Below the pieces are notes generated by a model, which did no database searches, was not told where the DNA came from, and saw only the letters and a program-made list of their open reading frames with translations. Positions 45,422 to 57,655 of a stretch of DNA of 64,000 nucleotides are shown here, piece by piece. Source of the stretch: Chlamydomonas sphaeroides (lineage: Eukaryota; Chlorophyta; Chlorophyceae; Chlamydomonadales; Chlamydomonadaceae); contig BDDC01000058.1 in NCBI GenBank assembly GCA_001662425.1, positions 55,709 to 119,708 on the forward strand, read 5' to 3'. How positions within the stretch are numbered: the stretch's first letter is position 1; every line of letters begins with the position of its first letter. A program made the position numbers and the translations under genes.

Positions 45422-48196
45422 TGGGGCCTGTCCTGCTCGGGGCGTGTGTTGTGTGTGGAGAGCGGCCCGGCGGCCGGATGGGCTGGCTCGGTGGGAGGAG
45501 GTACAGCGGGCATGCGGGCAGGGGCAGCCGATGGGCGTGCGGGGGACTTGGGGGAAGCCGGATGGGGGCCCGTGGCTTGTCTGGTGTGCAGGGCCGGTTG
45601 GGCGTAGTGCGATGGGTCGCTGGGGGGCAAGTGATGCTGCATGAATGCGCAAGGGGGTGCATGGGGTTTGGCGGCGCGGGCGCCGGGGTACGCCACGTCG
45701 AGGCCGGTGCACGCGCAGCGTGTCGGCCCCGCCGTGCTTGCTGGCTGTTGGGGCGTCGTGGGGGCGCTGTGAATGGTGCGGTGATTGCTGGAACATCTCA
45801 ATCATGGCGCTCTTACAGTTGGCTGGGGCCGGGCGGCGGCTTTTGCCAAGGGGGGGCTCTGCGCGCGCTTGGGGAGCGCACGGGTGGGGAGCACCGGCGC
45901 GCTCGCGGAGCTGCGTTGCGCGGGACGTGAAACTCTGCGGCCGATGGCCTGTGGTTGCCAGCAGGGGCGCCCCGGCCCCCAGGCTGCGCCCGCTTCTGGG
46001 GCAGCAGCGGCCGGGCGGCGCTGCGTCGGTGGGTTGGCTTATGACCTACAGGTTGGCTGGCTGGCTGGCTGGCGGCCGCTGGGCGCCGCGTGGGTTTGGG
46101 GCGCTGCTTGGTGGCCCCTGGCGCGCCGCGGCAGCGGCAGCGGCATGTTGTGGCGAGGTTGTGCTGGGTTGTGAGCTGGGGTGTGGTGAGTCAGCCAGGG
46201 AAGAACCTTTATCCCACGTGCACTGCCGAGGGCCGGGTGACGTGACTTGATGGCGTCGTACGCTGCCCCGCAGCCGGAGGCGGCTGGGCGCTGGGCGCTG
46301 GTGATGGGAGGGTACAACATGGGTAGAAAATCGGGGGTGGGAACGGCGGGCGCGCTAATGGAATCTGCTGACGGCTGCGCCGGCATCAGCCGGTGTGGGG
46401 CTCCTTGCAATGGGCGCAAGTGGCTCTAGGCATCGACATGCGAGCGAGTAGAAGGACATGTACAATTGGCGCGCTGCTGCGCCCATTTCTAAATAGCGGC
46501 TGCGGCGGCTTTTGGCTTGGCTGCGCGTGCCCGGCCCCGCCCTGCGGAAACGATTGGAGATGTCGGATTGTTGCCGGTTGCTGGTTAGGCGGCTGCAGCG
46601 GCTGGTGCGCGCCGGCAAGGCTGCGGCGGCCGGGCAGCCAGCCCTTGTGCATGCCCCCATACGCTTCCCTTCTTGTCATATGTACCTACCCTGGTCTAGG
46701 CCGCGCCTTCGGGGCTGTCCGCATTCTCGGTGGGATTGCATGCGGAGAGGCATGCGCGTGTAGGTGTGCGTGTGGGTGTAGGGGTTTGCCTGTATTGCGC
46801 CGCCCGCTGGCAGCGCGCCTGACGGCCGGTGCCGACCAAATAAGCCTTGGCCGGGACTGACGGCCCTTCGTCAAGTGTGAGTAAACAAGTGTGGGGACTT
46901 CAACTTTAGAACCGCAACGCCCGACTTGGTGAACTCGGTGTAGTACGGCGGCGAGGCGGCGTGTCGGAGCGCGCGCCGCTGCCTGTTGCGCCGTGGGCCC
47001 GGACCCCGCGGCAAGGCCTGTGGCGATGTCGCTCGGCGCTCGCTCGCTGGCCTGGTCCAATGAATGCATGCTAAGCCAGCCGCTCGTGCCCTGGTGGTAG
47101 TGTTCGCCGTTCGTGTGGTTGGTAGCTGACGCCGAGCCGGCGGGCTGTCGCCTGCGCCGCGCCGGCAGCATAGATGCTGCTGTGCAACGTTTCGCGACCG
47201 CCCAAAACTTCGTTCGTGAACTAAACCGCTGCACCGCGGTGCTTTGGGGGCCCTTGTCGAGGCCAGGGCGTGGCGCCGACTGGTGGCGCTAGCAGGCTGG
47301 ACGGACTCTCGCTTCGTGCGGCTGCCTGCTGCAGCGTAGTGCTTTCTTGGGCCGCCTGGCAGCGGCCAACGCTGTCTGGCGATAATTGACGCTGTGTATG
47401 GTTGACGCTGTGTTTGGAGCTGTGTGTGACGCCTCGCCTTTCCCCGTTGCCGATGCGGCCGCAGCAGGCTGCGGCCATTATCGGCTCGCCCCATTCCCAT
47501 TCTTGTAACTGATACCTGTATGATTGATTGCCGCCCCCGCGCCGTACGTTACTCCTGTGCCCTCGTCCAGATCTTAACTGGGCAGTATGCGACACAGTGG
47601 CAGCCGGCAAGGCTACGAGGCCCGCTGTTCCAAGCGATACATAGAAGACGCGTTCGTTACATCGCCCCCCGCAGGAGGAGTAGAGCTGTCCCTCCACACA
47701 TCGATGCGCAGAAAGTCAGATCACGCACGCTATACATCACGGATCACGCCGCCGAACACGCGAGGCCAAGACAGGTTTCCTGAAGTCCTGCAGGGCGCTT
47801 AACCCCAATTATTTATTTCAGGGGATCAACCCTGTGCGCCGAGCGATCGCTGGTGCGGCGGCGGCGATGGGGATGCTGGAACGACGCGCGGGAAGACGGG
47901 GGTAGCGCTTGCGACAGGGCGCGTGTGCGCAAGCGCTCTGGCGGGCGGCAGCACGACAGCCGCAGCAACTCGGCTACACAGTTTCCTACGTCGTGCTGCA
48001 TGACAACCGCCCCTCGGGCACCATTGTACCTATCGTCTACGGTCTGCGTTACTTTCGTTTGCGTCCTGGCCTAACCGACAAGCGACCGGCGCGCGACCGG
48101 CACGGCATCGGACTGACGAATCCACTCATGATATATACAGACGTCAACAAAGCTGGGAAGATGTAGACGCGGTGCCGCTTCACCTGCATTCGCAAC
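45422..48196. other. Intergenic, no gene seen
   Basis: A 2.8-kb stretch between two plus-strand genes. The first half stays GC-rich and is presumably 3' UTR; a TGTAA at 47504-47508 is the nearest clear poly(A)-type pentamer and is far from the stop. A GGCT microsatellite sits near 46051-46074. From about 46850 the base composition is lower in GC, as in other promoter flanks here. No spliced coding pattern was found on either strand. Confidence 0.5.
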
Positions 48197-51100
48197 ATGC
48201 GATGTTCGCGCCGAGCGCGCGTCAGCTGGGCGCTGCTGCCCTTACTGCTAGTTACATGTGCAACCGTTGGGGCGCGTCATCTGGCACAGGCGACGCTGCA
48301 CGGATTGCCAACCACTGCTCAGCCCCCGGCGCCGGGCGTCGCGGAGGAACTTTTGTCCCCGGAAGAGCTCGCGGCCAACGCGGGCCGACTGGGAGTCTTC
48401 TGGCTGGTCACCAAGCTCTCATTCAAGTGTAAGCTTATTGCCAGAGCGACCGTGGCCATGGCTTGGCCCGGGCGTGTCACGTCTAAAGCGCCCACCGGCC
48501 GCCTCGCTGCCAGCCAACAGAGAGCCAACACCCAACCCGCACGCCCAGCCCCTCCCTCACCTTCCTCCCCTCCCTCCCCTCCCGCCCAGCCCGCGACCGC
48601 GTGTCCATGCTGCGCGCTTCGCTGCGACTGGCGGCGACTCACCTGCTGCCACACACGCCGGCTGTGCTGTACGTGTTCACGCGCGAGGCGCGGCTGGCGG
48701 CGCTGCGGGACGCGCTGCGAGGCCTGCCCCAGGTGAGCCACCAACCCGCCCGCCCGCCCGCCCGCCCGCCCACCGCAACACCGCACACCAGGCTGCGTAG
48801 CCTTATCACGCATGCGGCGGCGGGCACACGTGAGCGGCATCCAGCCAGGCGATCCTTCAGGCCGCGGCAGGAGGGGTGCGCCCGTGGGGTGCGCCCCTCC
48901 CTGGCCCGCCGCGGAAGGCCCTGCGTGCGATGCGCCAGGTCGAGTGGCGCGCGTCGCCTCCGGATGTCTCTCGCCTGCGCACTCAACGCGGTCTGCGCCG
49001 CACCCGTAGGAGCGTCGGGTGCCCAGGCGGGGCTCGCGTGGGCGCCAGCCCCTGGCCGTTGCACCAACCGGCGGCTGTGCCGCACCCTCAGGAGCTTGGG
49101 CTCCTGGCGCCCGACCTGCAGCAGGAGCCATCAACTCGCTCGGCGGCAGACGGCGCCGGCGGCTCGGAGGCCAAAGGCCCCGGGTTAGGCGCGGGCGGCG
49201 GCCCCGGCGGCGGCGCGGCCAGCGCCACGGGCCGCACGCTGCTGCGGGTGCTGCCCCTGGCCAACGGCACCTGGCTGCTGCCCGAGCCGGGCCGCGACCC
49301 GCGCACCTGGAAGGGGTGAGGGACAGGAAATGGCGCCATCCGGTTTCCTACTTGTCACCCTCGTTGCTCATGATGCCGGGCGGCCCCGGCCTGAGCGCAG
49401 ATGATGCGCACCCAGCAGGGCTGAGCAGCCGCAGCAGCCGGCTCGGGGGCGCCCGGGGCGGGGGCCCGCGCTGGGGGCCCCCCGGGCCGGGCAGCCGCGG
49501 GCATAGGCGGCGCGCGGTGGGCTGGGGCGGCGCGGCTGCCGCTCGCCTCCCGTGCGCGCCGCCGCGCAACCCCTGCTTGCCCTCGCCACGTCGCATGGCG
49601 CCCGTCCGCACGCCAGCCGTCGCGCAGCCCACGCATGCGCGCCATCCCCGCCCCTCCCTGCCCTCCCTAGTCCTTCCTGCCCCCGATCCTCCCGACCCCC
49701 TCCCTGGTCCTTCCGCGCCCCCCGCCCAGCCACTGGACCCGCTCCTACCGGCTCATGGGAGACTGGCGGCTGTCCACAATGCCCGCCTTCGCGGCCAGCC
49801 GGGGCCACAGGTACGGCCGGAGGCGGCCCGGCCCGAAGGCCTGGGCGGAGCAAAGATGGGCGGGTTGGCAGGCAGATGGTCCTGAGCGGCGGGGAGGTGG
49901 GCCGGTCGGCGGGGCCAGGGACCGGTGCCGGGATGGGGGTTTGGGAAGGCGCGGGCTGGGCAACGGCTGGCGTGCGTGGCGGGGGTTGGGAGGGTGGGTC
50001 CGTGGCGGACGTGTAGGAGGGCGGGACGCGGCGCAGCTGCCCTGGACGCTGAGGCCACAGTCACCGTCCTGCTTGTCCGCGTCCATGTTGCACCGCGCCA
50101 GGTACCTGCTGCAACTGGACGACGACTCGTTCATAACGGGCCAGGTGGGGTTCCGGCGCGGCGTAACCACACGCACGGGTGACACCTAGCGGCACGCTGG
50201 CCCATGCACACATGCCTTCGCACGTTCTGAGGGAGCTGAAGAACGAGGAGAGACATGTCATGCACATGCCCTTGCTTAATAATGAACACACGCTCCCCTC
50301 GAGTGCCCCCTCCACCTGCCCGGTAGGCCCCAGACCGGTGGCTCTCTTGAGCCCAGCGGACGACACGAGCTGCGCAATACACACACGTTTCACCCTGCTC
50401 GGCTCCCCCCTGGCCCCCTGCCCGCCCGCCCTCCCGCGCCAGGTGGGCCACAACCTGGTGGCTCTCTTCGACCGCCACGGCCTCCGCCTGGGCGCCCAGC
50501 GCCACATCGTGGAGCCGCCGCTGGTCACCTGGTGAGCGCCGCGCCGACGATGGTCGTCTGTCCCGGTAGATCGCGTGGGATGGAGTGAGGCGAAGAGGTC
50601 ACGGTAGCCGCCAGTACGCCCCCTGGGTTCCTGCTGATACGACACATCGACAAGCTGCCGCTGGCCGCCTGGTGAGGGCCGCGCCTGGTGTCACGGCACA
50701 CGACGGGCAGGGCAGGCACAGCATGCCGGACCCGACGTCACGCTTCACGGCTCACGAGGGCCCCAGGTCGGGTCTCGTGACGCAGCTTGCTGAGGTGTGT
50801 GCGCCTCGGCCGCGTCCAGGGGCCTGCCGGAGCTGGCGCGCTTCTTCATCCTGACACACCAGGCGAGCAGATGGGGAGGGCGGTCATGCGGGCAGGGAGG
50901 GTGTGCTTGCAGGGGCTTGTCGGGGGCCGGCGGGCGGGCGGGGGCGGGGTTGCTGGGGCCGGACAGGGGCCTACACACCAGGCGGGAGTGAACGTGGGAG
51001 GGCGGGGCGGAGGAAGGGAGGGCGTGTTTGCGCTGTGTTTACGCGGTGTTGGCGCGGTGGATCGGTGCGGCAAGGCGTGGGCCGCGGCACGCCAATGCTG

Positions 51101-52242
51101 ACACGCGCCACGGCCCGCACCCGCGGCTGCGCAGGTTCAGCCGGCGACTCTGCTGTCGCACTGCGAGCCCCCCTCCTGGGAGGGGCTGCGCTCGGGCCTG
51201 GGCCACAACGTGAGTCGGAGCGCGCCAGCATGCCGGCGGCGGATGGCGCTGCTGGGCTGCGCGCGGGCACAGGGGCAGAGCGCCCTCGCAAGGGGCCAGA
51301 GCGCCCTCGCAACGACGCACTGTGCGCTGCGGCAGCCCCTCCGCAGGGGAAGGGAGGCGGCCGCATGCGTCCACGCCGCCAACCTCAGCCCGTCCCCGAG
51401 CACCTCCGCCGTTTTTCGCTGCCCACCCTGAGCCCCACTCCGCGTTGTGCCTCGGTAGCTGTACGCGGTCTACGCCGTCCACGGCACGAGCTACTCCCCA
51501 GACCCAGCCGCTCCTGGTCTGCTGGAGACTGCCACTACCGGTACCCGAAACCCAACCCATCCACGGCTCAGCGTCGCTGCCCCGTCTATCTCCCCTGCGC
51601 CCGCCGCAGCCGGAGCCCGAGCCCGACGAGCAGCAGCTGTGGCCGCTGGCCGCCTCCCTGGGCGTTCCCCACCGCGGCGGCTGGGACCGGTCCGTGCCCA
51701 ACGGCAACTGCCTGCTGCTGAGCCTACAGTGGTGGCACAGCCCGCTGGTGCGATGGGGCGGGGCCGGAGAGGGGGCGGGTAGGGAGGTGGGGCGGCGCGG
51801 TCCGGTGGTAGTGATAAACGAGACAAGGACTCCATTACAGGTTGGGAGGGGCACGGGAGGAAGGCAGGGGCAGGGTGCAATGGGTCCTAGAGCACGCTGG
51901 CTCAGCTGCGATGCCTCAGTGAGCTGCCCCCTTGGATGCATCCTGCTGTATGCCCCACCCCGCCCGGCAATCCTGGTTTCCTCCATCACCCCGTGACACC
52001 GTACTCGCGGTCCGACCCCTTGCCCTGCATGCCAACGGCCGCAGGTGCAGCGCTTCGTGCAGCTGGCCCGCTCCTCGGGCGCCGCCGCCATGTACCGCTG
52101 GAACGACCAGGCGGTCATGGGCATGGCCGAGCGCCTCTTCCTGAACGACTCCACCAGCCACCGCCTGCTGTTCGGCTTCCAGCACCGCGGCAGCCACCAG
52201 GCGGCGCTGCGAGCGGGCGGCCTGGACCCGGAGCGAGAGTAG
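48197..52242 (+). CDS. Secretory-pathway glycosyltransferase, resembles GT15 (KRE2/MNT1) mannosyltransferases
   Basis: Ten exons in phase, 472 aa: 48197-48428, 48590-48732, 48939-49315, 49730-49810, 50102-50144, 50443-50531, 50820-50862, 51135-51209, 51610-51747, 52045-52242. An N-terminal signal anchor (WALLPLLLVTCATVGA) points to the ER/Golgi. The middle reads HWTRSYRLMGDWRLSTMPAF then RYLLQLDDDSF: an aromatic/Arg-Met block followed by a buried strand and an acidic metal-binding-like DDD, as in the GT15 'YR.MC.. ...YWRVE/D' arrangement. The C-terminal part reads YRWNDQAVMGMAERLF. Family assignment rests on this resemblance only. The intron after 50862 needs a GC donor (CAG|GCGAGC). A possible small exon starting at 51459 was left out because it breaks phase. 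The 3' end was duplicated, inverted, at 4875-5714. Confidence 0.6.
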
Positions 52243-52935
52243 GCGGCGTGCCGAGCCTTGGCGAGCGAGGGGTGCATCGCGAGGCGAGGTTCTGAGCAGC
52301 TCGCAGCGCTGGGGACGGATGGGCTGGGGCCACGCTACGCTACGCTACGCTACGCTGTGCTAGCTACATATACACGTGTGATCGGCATGTGTGACGGCAG
52401 GGGTTGGGTGACGGCGGCAGGGGGCTGCGGGCGCGACGGGGGCGGGTGGGCACTGGACAGCACGGATGCACACGCACTGCTCAAGATTAGGTATTGGCTA
52501 GGCGATGGCCGCAAGTGGAGGCGCGGGTCAGCGGAGGGACGGCCAGGGCCACGCCCGCAGCCCATGCCATGGTGGGAGGCCGCATGGCCCACGCCGGCTG
52601 GGCCCAAAGGTTTCATGCTGGAGAAGTGCCTGAGGAGGGACCGCTGTGACTGCGGTGAGCTCAGCCTTGCATCGGGGGTCACGCGCGGCTGCCGGAGCGG
52701 GGTCGGCCTACGGGCTGTGGGGCGCAAGGGGCAGGGGTATCACCAGGCGTGGGCGCATGACACCCGGATCACGTAAGACCGAGGGGCCGCGGCGGTTGAC
52801 GGACAGACGGAGGCTAGCCAGGGCAGCCGGGCAGGGGCGTGCCCCGCAATGGGCGGGGGCCCTGACGTGGACGATGCGCCCCAGCAGCGCCCGCGCTGTT
52901 GACACGCAGGGATGGGCAGGAGCAGGATGCCCTCG
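52102..52935 (+). repeat. Source copy of the segment duplicated at 4875-5714
   Basis: Covers most of the last coding exon plus about 690 bp of 3' untranslated sequence. Its right border falls about 17 bp before the TGTAA at 52952-52956, so the duplicated unit runs nearly to the predicted mRNA end. Confidence 0.9.
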
Positions 52936-52951
52936 GTGGCAGCGGGAGGGG

Positions 52952-52956
52952 TGTAA
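52952..52956 (+). terminator. TGTAA poly(A) signal candidate for the glycosyltransferase gene
   Basis: First TGTAA after the stop codon, about 710 nt downstream, a typical 3' UTR length for green algae of this kind. Confidence 0.55.
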
Positions 52957-53784
52957 CGCAGGCTTATCTGACATCCAGCTGATTGTGTGCAGGTGCCATC
53001 GCCTGCTTTTACTTGTGCTGCCATCACCGCGGCAGCCATGGGGGCCAGTGTACGCAGGCAGGCTGGGCCCGGGGCTCGAGTAGGCCCGGCGCGACCGGCG
53101 CAGAGGGCAGCGTCCCAAGGCAGATGGGCACGACCGGATGACGAGGCCGCCGGCAGCACTGAGACCCCTTGGAGCTGGGGTCCTGCAGCAGGCATCTGCA
53201 GCTGACCTCAATGACCATGCTGAGCGTAGGCCGCGTGGCATGGCTTCACCCTTGGGTGCCTCGCCACGCGCCGCCCCGGCACCGCGCCGCTCTGGTACGC
53301 AAGGGTGCTGTGTTGTGCTGTGTGGGCGAGGTGGGGTGATCCGCAGGTCCGGGTACTCGACACGGCGTGAACAGTAGGCTGCCGTCTGCTGGGCGAGTGC
53401 TGGGCAGCAGCCGTGGTTGTGGCATGCACCTCTACGGGCGTCGGCTGTGGGCGTCAGCGCGCATGGGATGCCGTACAGATGCCGTTTCTTTGCGGCTGCC
53501 GTGACCCCGCAAACTCCGTACCTCGTGCGAACCGCCAACAAAAAGGACCCCACTCATCTTGTCCATGCCCGTTCGCTCCATCGCCATCCCCCCAGGAGTC
53601 CTGTCCTGATCACCCCTTGCACGCGCGCGCAGGCCTACACCATTCATGGACTCAATCACGCACGGCTACCCTAAAGCGAAGTTGCCACATGTTTCGCCCG
53701 CCGCTCGCGCCCCTGCCGTAGCTAGCTCCTCGCTTCCTTGACCAAGAGGCGGCACGCCTGCTGCTGCAAAGCAGCTCCCGACCC
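52957..53784. other. Convergent intergenic region, no gene seen
   Basis: Lies between the 3' ends of the plus-strand glycosyltransferase gene and the minus-strand arabinosyltransferase-like gene. No open frame with coding character and no clear minus-strand TGTAA was found. Confidence 0.5.
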
Positions 53785-56700
53785 CTAGTGGCCCGTCAGC
53801 AGGTCGGGCAGCGTGGCGATGGCCTTGTTCATCTGGCCCACCATGGCCGTCATGGTCTCGTGCAGCTCCCGCGTCACGGGCAGGCCGTCCTGAATGACCC
53901 AGCCCTCCTTCCACGGCTGCGGCGGCATGGGCAGCACCGGCAGCTGCCGCGGGGGGCGCACGGGCACAGGGCACAGCGAACGGGTCAAACAAAAGCATAG
54001 CATATAGCATTGAGCAACCGTGCCCCCGGTGGTGCGAGCTTGGCGCTGCGCTGGCCTAGCGCATCCCGCGGTCCCTTACCTTGAGCGCCTGCTCCCGCGA
54101 CGTGTAGTCGCGTTTCTCCCAGCGCCAGATCTCCTTCTTCTGGCCCCCCTGCATCTCGAAGTACAGCGTGCCCCTGCGGCCAACATGCCACGCGCAGTCA
54201 AACCCTTGAGCGGTGCGCGGCTTCAACGCGACCGCAGCAGGCATGGCCCCGGCACCCCAGCACCCCCGGCGCTGCCGGGAAGGCAACCTGCCCTCCCAAC
54301 CGCCCGTGCCCAGGCCACACCAGGTGTAGTGCAGCATGGCTGCGTCCCCGAGCACCAGGTCATGCGGCGGCTGCGCGATGAGGCGGCTGTGCGGCGGCGT
54401 CTCCGTGCTGAGCGTCACGTTGCGCAGCGCCAGCGCCAGGTCCCACGCGTACATCTCACGCACCTGGGGTTGGGGGTGCACAGGGCCCATGTTGCACATG
54501 GGTTCAGGGGACTTGTTGCACGCGACGCGGTATGTGGGCCAGGCCACGCAGCTATGCAGGGCTACCACGCGGGCCCTGTGCACAAAGCTCAGTTGACCTG
54601 TGGCTCCCACCGCAAGGCGTACAGCAGCCACCGAATGCAACCGCGCCGCTCACCCAGTCCAGCTGCTTGACGGCCTCGGGGCTGGCCTCGATGGCGGCTG
54701 TGATGCGCTCCCACTCGGGCACCACGCCCTTGAGGTCCGTGAAGCGGATCATGACGGGTGCCGGGCCCGAGCGCGGCACCTTCTCGGGGTCCACCCTGTT
54801 GTCTGACAGCTTCTTCATCAGCCACGAGGCGTCTGGGGAGGTGGGCCGCGGATGTGGGTCGGCCGTGAGAGCGATGTGGGTCGGCCGCGGCGGGATGATG
54901 TGGGTCGGCCGTGAGGATGGACGGTAGTGCGGCGGCCGCGAGGCGGATGTGGGTCGACCGGCAGAACGAAGCCCGCGACACGGATCGCCGCGCCGACGGG
55001 GGTCAGGAGCAGAGCAACAGCAGAAAGCGCGCCGCCGCACCGATACTGCGGCTTGCGTGTTTGCACGGCTAGCTAGCGCCAAGGTGAAGGCACAGAAACG
55101 ACTCAGGACGTCGCACGGCAGGGGTGGGTGCTACGTGCGGCCATGCCGGGCATGTGGCGAGGCGGGTGCTGCGCCGCTGGACTCGCCGGGCGCCGCGCGG
55201 CGGTCGCATGGAGACCCGCGCACTCGAACCGTACGCCTGCGGCCTGGGCTCTCACCCGGGTGGGCGGGCATGATGTAGTCGAACATGAACTGGAAGCCCG
55301 TGGTGCTGCGGGAGTAGCAGCACGGCGACGGCAGCAGCGTTGGGCAAGCACCAATGCGAAATGCCGCTTCGCAGTTGGGTGGTACCGAAAGGGTCAAGCT
55401 GCGGCGCAGGGCCAGGGTTCCCCCGCGTCGCCGAGCATCCCTGCCCGGGCGGCTGCGGGACTTACGAGACGTCATAGGCGTCGGGCGCCTGAACGGGCCG
55501 CATCCACACATAGTCGCACTCCAGCAACAGGATCCAGGCGCCCTTAATCATGCCTGGCTCCTTCTCGGCGGCGGCCATCCACTGCGCAGCACAGCGACGG
55601 GACAGGCGCCGAGGGAGGAGGGGGAGTTCAGTGCCGTGCACCGCAGCAAGGGCATTTCGGCCGCCCACATGAATTATAGTGCAGCGTCCTCAAGATGGCA
55701 GGCGATCGCGCAGGATGTGGTTCCGCATGCAGGTGTGCCGCACCCGCCCATTAGGCGCCGCCCCACCGCCAAGCCGCTAGCCAACATCCTTGGGCCCAAG
55801 CGCTGCGCGCTGCTCTTTCAAGCTGCTGCCGTTGGTGACCTGCCTGTGCAACAGCGTTGGGCCGGTCCGCGACGGGGAAGTCGCACCACTCGTCGCACTT
55901 GGGGTGCAGCGGGTTGGCGCGGAAGGTGGGGATCTGGCCAGAGCGACGGACAGGGCAGGAGAGGCGGACGGGCGGAGCAGAACCCATCAGTAATGCACGG
56001 CACCAAGCAGGCGAGAGCAAACCAATTGAGACATGCTGGTGAATCAGCACGGCGCATTCCCCTGATCAAGCCGGCAAGCAGTGGTAGCGGCAGCGTACCT
56101 CGTTCATGAGATCGTCCGGGGTCATGCGGTGCAGGATGCGGGTGAAGCCCGTCAGCTTATCGCCGCCCGGCATCTGCTGCACGAGCTTGTACGTGCCGTA
56201 CCTGTGCGGCAGGGGGGCACGTCAGGGGCCAACGATGGTTCAAGAGCACCGCACCGTGGGACTCACATGATGCGGGCCTGGAAGTTTTGGTAAAAGTCGC
56301 CGCCACAAGTGAATATGCTGTGTATCGTGGCGCCCAATGGCCGGTCGACGGCCTTGTCGGCAGCGTCCCTGCCAAGACGTGCGTGCGGCATGACATGTCG
56401 CGGTCGCTATGGCAGCGGCGCATTCTCTAAGGCAACTTGGATCAGGTCGGGAAGCGCCACCCCACTCACATGATGCGGCCCTGGAAGTTTTGGTAAGGAC
56501 TGCCGTTGCCCGTTATGACCGAGTGGATGGTGTTTCCCTGCGGCTTGGAGCTATCGCCAGCCGCAGCAACAGTGGCAGCGCCTGCGACGTGTCGGCAAGT
56601 CACGAGAGTGAAGGGATTGCGGGCAAGCGCCGCATTAGCAAGCGGCGGCAAGGCACAGCTGCGGCGCGTGTGCTGCCCCTCGGCGAGGTGCCGGCTCAGG

Positions 56701-57126
56701 CGGGTGCATGCCATAGCTGGAGCGTTTACGCAAGCTGAGCTCACCCCCATCAACAGTCACGGGCTTGGCGGTCACCGGCGTGTTGTAGAACTGCAGGCGG
56801 GGGAGCGAGGGGCGGCACGATTCACGTGGGCGTGGTGTTGCCCTGTGAGGCTACCGTCTCGGTGCCGAGAGCAGGTGGAGAAACCGTACAGGCAGGATGG
56901 ACACGCAAGCAGCCATGGCATTCGTGTTGAGCGGAGGGCGATTGGGGCAGCATCGGGCCAGGGGCAGGAGGTGGGTGAGGGGGTTGGGGAGCGGGGGTCT
57001 ACGTACCATGTCCGTGGTCTCCATGAGGGCTCCTCCGAGGATATAGCCCGCCAGTAACCCCAGCGCTACGGACCCAAGCTTGTGCCAGTTCGTGACCGGC
57101 TCCGGCCTCGCAACTCCTCGCCGCAT
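53785..57126 (-). CDS. Hydroxyproline O-arabinosyltransferase-like (HPAT/RDN1 family, GT95-like) type II membrane protein
   Basis: Likely Golgi enzyme acting on hydroxyproline-rich glycoproteins, the main wall/matrix material of these algae. Twelve exons in phase, 437 aa: 57126-57007, 56790-56745, 56581-56470, 56368-56267, 56201-56099, 55933-55844, 55581-55466, 55305-55256, 54832-54654, 54463-54321, 54173-54080, 53943-53785. Short cytosolic N-terminus, then a TM helix (LGSVALGLLAGYILGGAL). Family blocks: YQNFQ.RIMYGTYK (plant 'WQ.R.MYYWYK'), LTGFTRILH, DDLMNEIPTF, DRPNAVAQWM and GAWILLLECDYVWMRPV (plant 'EEEYVLMAEPDH'). The donor-binding acidic motif reads LECDYVW rather than EPDH, so activity or sugar may differ. 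The intron after 55844 needs a GC donor (CAG|GCAGGT). A duplicated exon is described separately. Confidence 0.8.
56267..56368 (-). other. Duplicated, phase-symmetric exon of the arabinosyltransferase-like gene
   Basis: This 102-nt exon repeats the end of the preceding exon (56581-56470): TIHSVITGNGSPYQNFQGRI versus TIHSIFTCGGDFYQNFQARI, with the same phase and near-identical donor sequence. It begins and ends in the same phase and its length is a multiple of three, so it can be included or skipped without shifting the frame (437 or 403 aa). Plant family members have one copy of this motif. Confidence 0.75.
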
Positions 57127-57655
57127 TTTGTCTCCGTTGCAGGTATGATCGGAAGTGGCGCTGGACCTCACGCGACCATAGCAGGTTGATCACAGGGGCA
57201 AATGATCACGTCTGACAGGTGATCCTGACTATTGCACGCCCTCGGTTGCAAGGCAACTGTTGCACGCAAAGCAGAGCGTAGAAATTGACTCGCTATAATT
57301 ACTGTAACTAGTCAAAGCAACAGTGTATGCATTGGGCACAGGAGCAAAGCAGCATACAGAGGGCGTTCGCTTGCCCATGCAAGTTAACTGGACTGCAACG
57401 TCTTTAACTATTTTACGAGCTGTGACACATACGCTACGACCCTTTCTACACGATTGCACATTAGCGGAAGCTGTCTGTGCTGTCCGGTCCCCAAAGCGTG
57501 TGCAAAGCAAGCAAAAACAAGATACCCAACCTAGCATCCTGGCTGGTCTGCTGTGCGATATATAGGATACAGCGCTGGGTTGCCGCTATGCCGACACTTC
57601 ATTGACCTCCGCATCCCCGCATTCACCGGCCTGAAGGCCGTGAGCAGCGGCCAGG
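57127..57655. promoter_or_regulatory. Divergent promoter, arabinosyltransferase-like (-) / DRC3 (+)
   Basis: 529 bp between outward-facing ATGs, clearly AT-richer than both genes. A TATATA at 57559-57564 lies about 97 bp before the DRC3 ATG and could be its TATA element. No clear ciliogenesis-type (tub-box or X-box) motif was recognised by eye. Confidence 0.55.
57559..57564 (+). promoter_or_regulatory. Possible TATA box upstream of DRC3
   Basis: TATATA followed by G in an otherwise mixed context, about 97 bp before the ATG. Position is plausible; no transcription start is known. Confidence 0.35.

Noticed and set aside
51459..51609. Extra exon of the glycosyltransferase (LYAVYAVHG...)
   Set aside because: It follows an acceptor-like CGGTAG but no phase-0 donor of reasonable quality joins it to 51610; skipping it keeps the frame.
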